64,000 bases of DNA from Anaerostipes rhamnosivorans (GTDB taxonomy: Bacteria > Bacillota > Clostridia > Lachnospirales > Lachnospiraceae): assembly GCF_005280655.1 (NCBI RefSeq), contig NZ_CP040058.1:2766001-2830000 (forward strand), read 5' to 3'. The translations under genes were made by a program, and so were the position numbers. Position 1 is the stretch's first letter, and each line of letters opens with the position of its first letter. Positions 55,490 to 64,000 of the stretch are shown piece after piece. The notes beneath the pieces were generated by a model. That model had not been told where the DNA came from. It searched no databases and saw nothing but the letters and a program-made list of their open reading frames with translations.

Positions 55490-56896
55490 ATGAATACCAT
55501 GAAAATAAAAGGACTAAAAATACTCGCCGTCTCTACGGTTCTGAGTCTCTCCATGACAGCTTCTGTCTTTGCGGGAAGCCTGGCTCTCCGCTATTCCGGC
55601 AAAAATCGTACATACACAGGAAAACAACTATCCTTTTACTATAAAGGGAAAAAAATAGACCTCGGAAAAGCTCCCGGCATCCAGATCAACAAGGTCAATA
55701 TGCTGCCATATTATAATGCAATCGTAAAAAATGGACCGAAAGTCAAGAGAAGCTACAACAGCAAGACCGGAAAACTTGTGCTCACCAACGGAAGCAAGAC
55801 CATTACATTCTACAAGAATAAAAAGTATGCTTACACCAACGGTGTAAAACGGACCTTTACCACTGCACCGTTGACAGTCAAATACCGCAGTATTAACAAA
55901 AACTATATTTTAGTTCCTGCCAAGTTTACGGCCAAGTACCTGGGGATCAGTTATACATATTCAAGCTCTGCAAAGCGGATCGATTATGCAAAACCGGCAG
56001 CTTCCAATAACTCTTCATCTACGGTCAAGTCCAACACAACAACAAAATATAATACGACTCTTACGAATTATATAAAAAAACAGCAGGCAGAATGGAAAAC
56101 ATACGGTGGAAAGACCATCGACTACAAAAAATATATTCCAGTAACTACGGATAATACAAACAGCTTCCAGTTTCTCCGGCTTGATACTTATCACCCGGTG
56201 AATGCTTCCAAGTTTTCATCAACACTCCAGACAATGCTCTCCAAAAAATCCGGCAGTGTTTTATCAGGCAAAGCCTCTGTGATTACAAGTTCTGCCAGTA
56301 CATATAAGATTGACCCGCTGTATTTCCTCTGCCAGACGATCCACGAGAGCGGTTATGGTACAAGTACCCTTGCCAAAGGAAAAGCAGTGACACAGGTTAT
56401 CACCGGCGATTCGCTTTATCCAAAACTAAAAAAAGGTGAGGACAGCACCAAAGTAACTGCTTTTAAGCCTGTAACGAAAGCTGAAAAAAAAGCTGGAGAA
56501 AAAAATGGGAAAAAATACTATAAAATAAATGATAATGCTTATTATGAAGTAAAAGATATCCCATCCAAAAAAGTTTACAATTTATACGGCATCAAAGCCT
56601 ATGACAATGCACCACAGTTGGGAGGATTCAGTTACGCTTATTATCAAGGCTGGACAAGCGTAGACAAAGCCATTCAGGGAGCTGCAAAATATGTCAGTAA
56701 TAATTATATCCATCATGCTTCCTATAAACAAAACACCCTGTATAAAATCCGCTACAGTCCTTACCTGGCGGACCTAGGCCATCAATATGCCTCTGATCCA
56801 GCCTACGCCCAATCTATTGGCAAATTAATGAACACTTATAAAGACGTTTACTCCAGTACAAACGGTTTTGTCTATGACACACCAGTATTTAATTAA
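55490..56896 (+). CDS. secreted N-acetylglucosaminidase with copper-amine-oxidase-like stalk domain
   Basis: 468 residues. Signal peptide (MTASVFAG cleavage), an N-terminal domain (35-170) of the copper-amine-oxidase N-terminal type, a low-complexity linker, then a GH73-type glucosaminidase with the catalytic glutamate in CQTIHESGYGTSTL and YQGWTSVDKAIQGAAKYVS. It carries an extra charged insertion (about 330-360) absent from its paralogue at 57053. GGAAGGG precedes ATG 55490; 55499 is an alternative. Secreted autolysin. Confidence 0.85.
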   Translation: MNTMKIKGLKILAVSTVLSLSMTASVFAGSLALRYSGKNRTYTGKQLSFYYKGKKIDLGKAPGIQINKVNMLPYYNAIVKNGPKVKRSYNSKTGKLVLTNGSKTITFYKNKKYAYTNGVKRTFTTAPLTVKYRSINKNYILVPAKFTAKYLGISYTYSSSAKRIDYAKPAASNNSSSTVKSNTTTKYNTTLTNYIKKQQAEWKTYGGKTIDYKKYIPVTTDNTNSFQFLRLDTYHPVNASKFSSTLQTMLSKKSGSVLSGKASVITSSASTYKIDPLYFLCQTIHESGYGTSTLAKGKAVTQVITGDSLYPKLKKGEDSTKVTAFKPVTKAEKKAGEKNGKKYYKINDNAYYEVKDIPSKKVYNLYGIKAYDNAPQLGGFSYAYYQGWTSVDKAIQGAAKYVSNNYIHHASYKQNTLYKIRYSPYLADLGHQYASDPAYAQSIGKLMNTYKDVYSSTNGFVYDTPVFN

Positions 56897-56911
56897 AGAA
56901 AAAGCAAAGCC

Positions 56912-56942
56912 AAATGGCACAGAATTTCGTTCTGTGCCATTT
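56912..56942 (+). terminator. terminator between the two glucosaminidase genes
   Basis: AAATGGCACAGAA pairs with TTCTGTGCCATTT, 5-base loop, T-run on the plus strand. The two paralogues are therefore separate transcripts. Confidence 0.9.
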
Positions 56943-56974
56943 TTTATCTCTTCCCGCGAATATTACATTAATAT

Positions 56975-57013
56975 TACAATAATATTGTATATTTCTTAAA
57001 ATAATGCTATAAT
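56975..57013 (+). promoter_or_regulatory. promoter with overlapping palindrome upstream of the second glucosaminidase
   Basis: TTGTAT (56985-56990), 17 bases, TATAAT (57008-57013) with extended TG. TACAAT-AAT-ATTGTA (56975-56989) is a perfect 15-base palindrome covering most of the -35 box. Confidence 0.65.
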
Positions 57014-57052
57014 CATATTACATTTTAATTACATAAGGAGGATAAATAAGTT

Positions 57053-58363
57053 ATGAAGAAACGAACGATTGCGGCATTTTCAATGCTTTTCGCTTTCACA
57101 TCCATATTTTCAGGCCTGCCTCAGTCGAACATCTCAGCGGCTTCCCTAAAGATAAGATACAAGGGCAAAACCAGATATTATACCGGAAAGCAACTGAATT
57201 TTACTTATGCAAAAAAGGGAATCTCAACAAAAACTCCGGGTATACAAATGAACAGTATTAACATGATCCCTTACTATGACATTCTTGTGAAGCACGGACC
57301 GAAGGTAAAACGCAGTTATAACAAAAAGACAGGAAAACTGGTATTAAAATATAAGAGCAAAACCCTTACCTTCTATAAAAATAAAAAGACCTGTTATGTA
57401 AACGGCAAGAAAAAAACTTTATCTGTGGCACCTGTTTCCGTCAAATATTATACGACAAAGAAATATAACATTCTGCTGCCGGCTAATTTTACGATCAAGA
57501 ATCTAGGCTTAGATTACTCCTATATTTCTTCAGCAAAAAGGATCCACATCAACCAGCCTGGTTACAGCTATTTATACACATCAAATACTACGACCAATTA
57601 TAATAAGAAGACTTCCGATTATATCAAAGCCCAGACTGTGAAATCTTACGGCGGAAAAAAAATTAACTATAACAGTTACGTTCCAACAAGCACCGACCCG
57701 ACACATGGATATCAGTATCTCCGCCTAAATACATACCGCACAGTCAACAGTTCAAAATATAACAGCCTTCTCAACAGCAAGGTCAGTTCAAAAAGTGTGT
57801 TAAAAAATAAAGGATCCGCTTTAAACAGTGCCGCAAAATCCTATAAGATCGATCCCGTATACTTTTTATGTCAGACAATTTTAGAGACAGGCTATGGAAA
57901 AAGTACTCTCTCCCAGGGAAAAGCTATTACAAAAGTCATTACTGGAGATTCTGTAGTGCGGGATAAGAAAGGAAACGTGACAGGTTTTCAAAAGGTAAAA
58001 GGAAAATATAAAACAAAAAAAATATCTTCAAAAAAAGTTTACAACCTATACGGTATTAAAGCATATGACTCAGATCCACAGCTCTGCGGCTTTAGTTATG
58101 CTTATTATCAGGGATGGACAAGCGTTGATAAAGCGATAAAAGGCGCTGCAAAATACGTCAGCCAGGAGTATATAAATAATAGTACATACAAACAGAACAC
58201 TCTGTATAAATTCCGCTATAATCCAAACACCTCCTACATCTGGCATCAGTATGCCACTGATCCAGGGTATGCTCAGAAGATCGGAAAACTGATGTACAGC
58301 CAGTTCAGAAGTGCCTATGCAACAGGAAATACACTGACCTTTGACCGTCCGAAGTTCAAATAA
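57053..58363 (+). CDS. second secreted N-acetylglucosaminidase, paralogue of the preceding gene
   Basis: 436 residues, same architecture: signal peptide (about 30 residues), copper-amine-oxidase-like domain, linker, GH73-type domain with catalytic glutamate in CQTILETGYGKSTL and YQGWTSVDKAIKGAAKYVS. The core block SYAYYQGWTSVDKAI is identical in both copies. Lys- and Tyr-rich, basic. AAGGAGG precedes the ATG. Arose by tandem duplication; each gene has its own promoter and terminator. Confidence 0.85.
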   Translation: MKKRTIAAFSMLFAFTSIFSGLPQSNISAASLKIRYKGKTRYYTGKQLNFTYAKKGISTKTPGIQMNSINMIPYYDILVKHGPKVKRSYNKKTGKLVLKYKSKTLTFYKNKKTCYVNGKKKTLSVAPVSVKYYTTKKYNILLPANFTIKNLGLDYSYISSAKRIHINQPGYSYLYTSNTTTNYNKKTSDYIKAQTVKSYGGKKINYNSYVPTSTDPTHGYQYLRLNTYRTVNSSKYNSLLNSKVSSKSVLKNKGSALNSAAKSYKIDPVYFLCQTILETGYGKSTLSQGKAITKVITGDSVVRDKKGNVTGFQKVKGKYKTKKISSKKVYNLYGIKAYDSDPQLCGFSYAYYQGWTSVDKAIKGAAKYVSQEYINNSTYKQNTLYKFRYNPNTSYIWHQYATDPGYAQKIGKLMYSQFRSAYATGNTLTFDRPKFK

Positions 58364-58403
58364 ATTTGGTACGGTGATTAGAAAAATTTATTTATACTAT
58401 AAA

Positions 58404-58435
58404 GACAGCCGGAAGCATTGCGATGCTCCCGGCTG
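58404..58435. terminator. bidirectional terminator
   Basis: ACAGCCGG and AGCAT pair with ATGCT and CCGGCTGT, followed by TTTCTTTT on the plus strand. Ends the glucosaminidase gene and the large surface-protein gene. Confidence 0.85.
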
Positions 58436-58441
58436 TTTCTT

Positions 58442-61361
58442 TTAACTTTTCTTTTTCTTTATCCCCGCTGTTACTCCGGTCAAAGCCGTACCAAATATCA
58501 GGATCAGATATAAAAGTTGTTTTTCATCTCCTGTTTTAGCTGCACGGACTCTCCGCACCCGTTTACTGTATTCCCATTCAGGCACAGACTTCTTGTTGCT
58601 TTCCTTCTTAATTTCCGTTGGCGTTGGGACGGAACTTGTAGCTGTGGCTGTGACCGTGGTTTCTTTTTTCCACCGGGCCTTTAAAGCTACATCTTCGTGA
58701 ACCGGGGTGTTAAAATCCCATTTTACCTCTTTTCCGTTCTCATCAGTATAATACCAGCCCTCAAATACATACCCCTCTTTTTTAGGATCCTGTGGCGGCA
58801 CTGCACATTCCCCGCCCTTCACTGTCTGCGTCTCAGGGGTAGCATCTCCTCCATCTGAATCAAAAGAAACACTATGGTTTCCTGTGAGTGTTACCTTGAC
58901 TGATGCTTGATTCCCGTCAGGCAGTGAAAATGTCAGATCAAAGACTCCTGTTTTTCCTTGTGTCTTTGCCTGATTGATGACGCCAAACTGGTTTGCATCA
59001 ACTAAAATCCTTGTATTATCTGCATTTTTATCTTTTCCTTTGGCCTGACAGAGTTCGATGATCTGTTCTTCTGTAAATGGGTCCCCTTTGGTGGGCTGTG
59101 TTATATGGTTCGCTCCGATCACTGAAAATCCTCCGTCTCCTCCTGCTTTCTCTGCATCTGTACCCTCATCCCTCAAAAATACCGTGATCGTGACTACAGT
59201 ATTTTCCGGTGTACGAAAAGTCAAAGGGAAATCTCCAATCTGCCCCGCCGTCTTTGCCGCATTGATCGCAGCGATCTGTTCCTCGTCCGTAAAACCGATG
59301 TCCTCTGACGGAATGTCCGCTCCGTCTTTGTCCACCGCCTTTACCATGGATAATTGTTTCAGCTGATCCTTCGTAAAGCCATCCCCGCCTGTTTTGCTGA
59401 TGATATTTTTTCCCTTTATCAGTTCCTTTGTGTCCGGATCTTCTGTGATAGCGTCAAATTCTCCAACCAGTGTGACCGTCACTGTCACCTGATTTCCCTT
59501 CTCGTCTGAGTACGTCAGTTCAAACTCTCCTGCTTTTCCCTGCGTTTTATGTTCATTGATCTTCTTAAACTGCTCCTGATCCACCGTAAAGTTATCCAGT
59601 GAAATATTATTGCCGTCTTTATCTTTGCCTTTTACCTCTCCCAGATTCTTAAGATCCTCCTCTGTAAACGGGCTGCCTCCTGTTTCCTTTGTAAAATCGT
59701 TGGCTCCGATCTGTTCCTTCCCATTTTCTTTTTCAAATTCAGCCGCATCCTCCCCATCATTTCTTAGGAATACTGTTACTGTGGCAGTGGTACCGTTAGG
59801 AGTCGTATAGGTCAGTGGAAAATCTCCAATCTCTCCTTTTATCTTCGCAGCATTGATGGCTTTCAATTCTTCCGGGTCTGCCAGCGTTAACTGTTCTGGC
59901 GGAAAGTTTGTCCCGTCCTGCTGCTTTCCTGTTACTTTTGTAAGATGGTGCAGTAAATCTTCTGTAAACGGATCTCCACCGCTTTTACTGATCACATGGT
60001 TGGCTCCGATCTGTTCTTTTGTATCATCCTCGATTCCATTCACATCCCGGAATGGGCCAAAATAGACCTTAGTGCAAAACTTTCCTACCTGGATATTAAC
60101 TTTGTCGTGGAACGGAGTCCCTGCCATAAAGGTGAAATTGTCCAGGCTTGTTCCATCCTGGATATAACCCTGATATCCTGGGTCTGGCTCTGCCGTTACA
60201 TTAGTAACACATGTTGCACCTCCATACGCTCCAATCCCCGGCATGTTAGTAGCTGCGTCCCCTATGGCAATGACAACCGTATCTCCACCGCTGATCTGTA
60301 CATTTTTCAGCTTATAGTTAGAATTATATCCATTGCTTGCCCCAATCCCTGGTGCATATTGACCTCCTCGCGCCTCAACCCTGCCTCCGGTGATATACAG
60401 TCCATCTAAATCACTGCCATATCCTCCTCCGATTCCCGGTCCATAGGCGGTTCCAGTTGCTTTTATATTTCCTCCTGAAATATAAATGTTTTTTGTACAT
60501 GCTGAGGAAACCTGATGTTGAGCACCACACGCCGATCCAATTCCTGCCACGTGGGTACCTCCTCTGACTTGAATGTTTCCTCCTCTTATCTTAAAATTAC
60601 AAAATCCTGACTCCCCTGCATTCTGGACATTACTCATCGTGCTTCCGATAGCTCCTGCATGATCCGTATTTCCGTTGGCAATCAGCGTTCCACAGCTGTC
60701 ATCGCATTGATGTCCTTCCTGGTCTGCATACTCACACTGCAGCGTAAGAAATCCATCCATTCCGTCTTTTGCCAGAGCAGCTCCTCCATTATATCCTGTA
60801 CTTTGTCCATAATTGCACTCCCATTTATTGATACCCTTCAACGTAATCGTCACCTCAGCGTGGGAGACAATCACACAGCTCCGTGTCGTACTGTTACTTT
60901 GAATCTCGACACTGTCAAATGTCAGGTCCGTCTTGACCCCTTTTGCCACCATCACATTATATTTGTTCGTCTTGCCCGTGATATAATATCCATTTGGGTT
61001 CAGCTCTGTCTCAGCCTCCAAAAGGCCCCCTCCGGAAGCTCCAGTCTGATTGATCCTGATATTTCCCAAACTGACATCCAACATAGTCTGTCCTTCTCTT
61101 TTTAATACTTTAGCTGTCTTCTTTTTCCTTTTCTTTTCTTGCGGAGCAGATATTTCTGTTTTTTCTACCCCCCCCCCCAATTTCTTCCTTTTTCAGTTTC
61201 TGCGGCTCTATCTGTGCCTCATTCTCCAAGTCTGTTTGCTCTATCGATTCTACTTTTCCAGTCACTTTTTCTTCCTGACCGGTATCGGACTCTGCAAAAA
61301 TCATTGTCTGCCCGGTACACATCACAAATGCCAGCAAAAAAACGAACCATTTTCTTTTCAT
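58442..61361 (-). CDS. very large surface protein split by a G tract (probable phase-variable gene, OFF register)
   Basis: With 11 Gs the frame starting at ATG 61361 stops after 83 residues; removing one G joins it to the 912-residue frame, making 972 residues. Order: signal peptide (MKRKWFVFLLAFVMCTGQTM), acidic linker, G tract, a beta-helix-like region with GIGGGYG-type repeats (about 110-410), four related 85-90-residue modules (each with IGANxxxKxxGxPFTEE and INxxKTxG), an InlB-type repeat (EGYVFEGWYY), and a sortase-type end AAKTGDE, hydrophobic helix, KKKK. Probably wall-anchored adhesin. Upstream ribosome site AAAGGGAG is good. Confidence 0.8.
61168..61178 (-). repeat. 11-base homopolymeric G tract on the coding strand
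   Basis: Eleven Cs on the plus strand (61168-61178), i.e. G(11) in the surface-protein gene, about 60 codons after the start, exactly where the two frames meet. Slippage by one base switches the reading frame. Confidence 0.95.
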
Positions 61362-61447
61362 AATCCTGTCTCCCTTTCTGTTTCTTTCGTCAATTTCTTT
61401 CCAGGTACTGCACCGCTTTGAAAAAGTTAGACAGAAAAACAAAAAAG

Positions 61448-61571
61448 AATCCCGCAAGCGGGATTTTATGTCTGCGGCGGGTCACTTTGGCGACATAATT
61501 CCTTACCGCTGTAGTGCGATCCTCGCGGAGCGTTTTTTATTTCATAGGACGCTTTCCTATGAAATAAAAAA
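61448..61571. repeat. hairpin-rich element between surface-protein and sigma genes
   Basis: Three stems: AATCCCGC/GCGGGATT (61448-61465, followed by TTTTTT on the minus strand), TTATGTC/GACATAA (61466-61498) and a perfect 16-base stem (61533-61548 with 61556-61571). Minus-strand translation of 61448-61530 reads TAVRNYVAKVTRRRHK, a stretch I recall from many small hypothetical ORFs in clostridial genomes, suggesting a dispersed intergenic repeat. It also serves as terminator of the sigma gene. Confidence 0.5.
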
Positions 61572-61594
61572 ACCTAAAAAGCTTTTAATGCTTC

Positions 61595-62704
61595 TCAGGC
61601 TTTCTTCCGGAAATCAAATATTTCTTCTGTTCCGTCTTTGGATTTCAGGTGAAAAGCAAAGTCCTTTACATAAATAGAAAAATAAAAGACTTGCTTTTTC
61701 GGGTCATATTTACTTGGCTTTAGCTTTTTTCCCCCTGCCGTTTCCGCAAAGGTACTTTGATAGTCCACATCCCCTGACACATATATTGCGATCTGCTCTT
61801 TGCTTTTGCTGACTTTCATATCCCGAACATTCACAGGCACATACACCTGCTTTTTCTTTTCTTCCTTTTTCGGAATCCTGATCCCTGATAATTCTTTCGT
61901 TTCCCACTGCGGAGCTTCCAAGGACATTTTACGGAAAGACTGTTCCGGCAGTTCTTCCCCGCCAAAAAGAAGGACTCCTGCCGTACCGGCCCCGATGGCA
62001 ACCGTTGCTCCGATGGCAAGCTTTTTCAGGGCAAGGATTCCCTGCTTTGCACCTTTTTTTGAAGAATAAGCCAACGATTCACGGAGAATCGGATACAGCG
62101 TAAACAATCCAAAACTTCTGATGTTCAGCACTTCACGATCTTCCGCGGGAAGCATTTCAATCTGTTTTTTTAAATTCTTCCTGGCGTTAAACAGTAGATT
62201 TTTGACCGCATTTTCTTTACAGCCCAGTGCCTCCCCGATCTCCTTCATTTTCATCTGCTGGAAAGAGTACAGCAAAAGAGCCGCCCTCTGCTTTTCTGGA
62301 AGTCTCTGGATACACTTATGCAGCAGTTCCGTCTTTTCGTTCTCCAATACCACATCCTGGGGAGTTTCGCTGTCATCAGTAAGGCTCTTGATAAACTCTA
62401 CATTTTCGTCACCGATAAAGGCCTCTTCATGTTCTTTAATGGATTTCACGCAGCAGTGATATGTAATCTGCCTCTGCCATGCACAGAAAGCCATGCTGTC
62501 CTTTAAAGACGGCAGAGACCGGTAGACCTCCAGATAGATTTCCTGAAGAAGGTCATCGACCTTGTTCCGGTTCTTACAAAAATTGTATACAAAAAACCGA
62601 GTCGGTTCGATCGTCGCCTCGTACAAATAGGCAAAAGCCTGCCCGTCTCCCTGTTTTGCCTGTTCCACATAGGGAACCAGTTCCTCATATCTTTTCTCTC
62701 TCAT
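61595..62704 (-). CDS. ECF-type sigma factor fused to a membrane/extracytoplasmic domain
   Basis: 369 residues. Sigma-2 domain (about 15-80, with VDDLLQEIYLEVYRSL) and sigma-4 domain (about 125-180, with MKEIGEALGCKENAVKNLLF), then a membrane helix near 228-248 and a 120-residue extracytoplasmic beta-rich tail ending in the wall side. No anti-sigma gene follows; the tail may replace it. It precedes the surface-protein gene on the same strand with the repeat element between. Substrate genes unknown. Confidence 0.82.
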   Translation of the reverse strand: MREKRYEELVPYVEQAKQGDGQAFAYLYEATIEPTRFFVYNFCKNRNKVDDLLQEIYLEVYRSLPSLKDSMAFCAWQRQITYHCCVKSIKEHEEAFIGDENVEFIKSLTDDSETPQDVVLENEKTELLHKCIQRLPEKQRAALLLYSFQQMKMKEIGEALGCKENAVKNLLFNARKNLKKQIEMLPAEDREVLNIRSFGLFTLYPILRESLAYSSKKGAKQGILALKKLAIGATVAIGAGTAGVLLFGGEELPEQSFRKMSLEAPQWETKELSGIRIPKKEEKKKQVYVPVNVRDMKVSKSKEQIAIYVSGDVDYQSTFAETAGGKKLKPSKYDPKKQVFYFSIYVKDFAFHLKSKDGTEEIFDFRKKA

Positions 62705-62821
62705 CCTTCTCCCTTTATTTGCTGCACCATGTTTTGAAACAAAGTATATAGGAGAAAATCAAAAAAATCAACCGGAGGAAATTTCTTTCCACCGGTTCAT
62801 CCTTCCTGGGACCTATAAAAT

Positions 62822-63880
62822 TCAATCTTCGATATAAGCTTTCAGACGTTTTGTTTCTTTCTTCATTTTCAGCTTTCTTAAAGCCTTTCCCTCGATCTGG
62901 CGGATGCGCTCTCTTGTCACATGATATTCTTTTCCCACTTCCTCCAGGGTCCAGATACGGTCTCCCACAAAACCAAATCTGAGCCTTAAAATGGTCTGCT
63001 CCCGTTCTGTGAGTTCTGATAAGATCTGGTCAATCTGCTCTGACAGTATCTCATGTTTTGCTGACTCAAACTGTTCCGGCATACTCTCATCTGCCACAAA
63101 ATTGATCAGCATCGTATCCTCTTCCTCGCCCACAGGGGTATCCAGCGATACCGTATCACTGTACAGTCTCATGATCTCTTCCATCTGGTCTCTGGTCAGT
63201 CCCATAGCCTTAGAAAGCTCGTCAGTATTGGGTTCCCGCCCATTTTCCGCCAGGAACTTCCGGGCAGCACTGTTTACCTTTCCCATCTTTTCTTTCATAT
63301 GGACCGGGATGCGGATCGTTCTTGCCTGGTCTGCGATGGCGCGCGTAATGGACTGGCGGATCCACCACATAGCATAAGTGCTGAATTTGAATCCTCTCCG
63401 GTAATCAAACTTGTCCACTGCTTTCATAAGACCGATATTTCCCTCCTGGATTAGATCCAGTAGAGCCATATTGCTGCCAGCCACATACCGTTTGGCCACG
63501 CTGACCACCAGCCGCAGATTCGAGTTGATCATTTTGTCTTTCGCAGTCTGGCTGCCCGCCTCGATCTCCTTTGCCAGCTTCTCCTCCTGCTCCCTGGACA
63601 GTAGAGGAATGGAACCTATCCTGCGCAGATAAGTCTTTACAGAATCCTCCAGAATATCTTGATCTGTCTCTACAGATTCTTCCGTATGCTGCCTGTCATC
63701 ATCTTTTGCTGTGAAATCCGAGAACTCTATGCTTTGGTCCTTCAGCCGGCTAATAATATAATCAAACTCCTGTTCACTCAGGTTTTTGTCAAATACCTTA
63801 TCAACCTCATTCAAATCAATGACATTATGATTCTGTCTGGCTGTCCTTATCAGTTCTGTAATCTGCTCTTCAATCTCCAC
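62822..63880 (-). CDS. RpoD-family sigma factor, probably group 2 (alternative)
   Basis: 352 residues. Region 1.2, region 2 ([40 protein letters not shown]), 3 and 4 ([18 protein letters not shown]) are all RpoD-like. The last region differs from primary sigma-A, which ends in the RHPSRS motif; here it is [14 protein letters not shown]. With no dnaG beside it, a group-2 paralogue is more likely than the housekeeping factor. Starts at GTG 63880 after AAAGGAGG. Confidence 0.8.
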   Translation of the reverse strand: MEIEEQITELIRTARQNHNVIDLNEVDKVFDKNLSEQEFDYIISRLKDQSIEFSDFTAKDDDRQHTEESVETDQDILEDSVKTYLRRIGSIPLLSREQEEKLAKEIEAGSQTAKDKMINSNLRLVVSVAKRYVAGSNMALLDLIQEGNIGLMKAVDKFDYRRGFKFSTYAMWWIRQSITRAIADQARTIRIPVHMKEKMGKVNSAARKFLAENGREPNTDELSKAMGLTRDQMEEIMRLYSDTVSLDTPVGEEEDTMLINFVADESMPEQFESAKHEILSEQIDQILSELTEREQTILRLRFGFVGDRIWTLEEVGKEYHVTRERIRQIEGKALRKLKMKKETKRLKAYIED

Positions 63881-63934
63881 AGCTGTCTGCCTCCTTTCTA
63901 TTCATGATCGGCAACAAGATAATCCGAAAGAACA

Positions 63935-63956
63935 AGGCCGGAATAAATTCCGGCCT
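63935..63956. terminator. hairpin terminator upstream of the sigma gene
   Basis: AGGCCGGAAT pairs with ATTCCGGCCT around a 2-base centre. It probably ends a gene lying beyond the right edge of the window, or isolates the sigma gene. No gene is visible in 63957-64000. Confidence 0.7.
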
Positions 63957-64000
63957 CTCTCACTGTTTTTCCGCATATTTTCTTTTATTTTACCACATTC

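Noticed and set aside
61468..61677. 69-residue plus-strand ORF in the hairpin element
   Set aside because: It spans the inverted repeats and the 3' end of the sigma gene; probably a spurious frame of a repeat element.

Overview
The window looks like chromosome of a spore-forming, low-to-mid GC Gram-positive anaerobe of the Lachnospiraceae type; Anaerostipes is a plausible genus, but this rests on gene content only. The support is spoIIID, the spoIIAA-spoIIAB-sigF operon, Gram-positive cell-wall hydrolases, strong AGGAGG ribosome sites, a sortase-type C-terminus and the conserved order rho-rpmE-DUF1385-prmC-prfA. No tRNA, rRNA, CRISPR array, insertion sequence or prophage was seen.

Layout. 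0-4.3 kb (minus strand): spoIIID, a D,D-carboxypeptidase, two CobW-type GTPases (one with a long His-rich metal loop, one lacking the CxCC motif) and a coiled-coil protein built from 42-bp tandem repeats. 4.4-8.2 kb (plus): LytTR regulator, GHKL sensor kinase and VanZ-like protein in one operon. 8.3-12.2 kb (plus): a three-subunit molybdenum hydroxylase behind a consensus promoter and a palindromic leader. 12.2-13.7 kb: hotdog protein, helical small protein, cold-shock protein. 13.7-18.2 kb (minus): deoC, Gfo/Idh dehydrogenase, mannitol-family PTS EIICBA and a DeoR regulator, led by a perfect 16-bp inverted-repeat operator. 18.4-26.4 kb (minus): an L-ascorbate (ula) operon with EIIA, EIIC, EIIB, UlaE, HAD phosphatase, UlaF, UlaG, a cytoplasmic beta-propeller protein and a SorC regulator; the decarboxylase UlaD is missing.

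26.4-34.7 kb (minus): housekeeping and sporulation genes nadE, prfA, prmC, DUF1385, rpmE, rho, sigF, spoIIAB, spoIIAA. 34.8-46.1 kb (minus): a long apparent transcription unit whose first four overlapping genes encode a 1045-residue solenoid protein, a degenerate Hsp70-like protein, a TPR-like protein and a membrane coiled-coil protein, followed by valS, folC, a 47-residue small protein and a membrane TPR protein. 46.3-55.3 kb: HisC-like aminotransferase, TDT transporter, NlpC/P60 hydrolase, lipase-like hydrolase, lipoprotein, citrate synthase and a polar amino-acid ABC transporter. 55.4-64 kb: two tandem paralogous glucosaminidases, a very large surface protein split by an 11-base G tract (probable phase-variable locus in the OFF register), a hairpin-rich repeat element, an ECF sigma factor fused to a membrane/extracytoplasmic domain, and a group-2-like RpoD paralogue.

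The best candidates for undescribed biology are the G-tract-switched surface protein, the Hsp70-like/solenoid/TPR/membrane operon, and the ula operon in which a beta-propeller protein is present while UlaD is absent.
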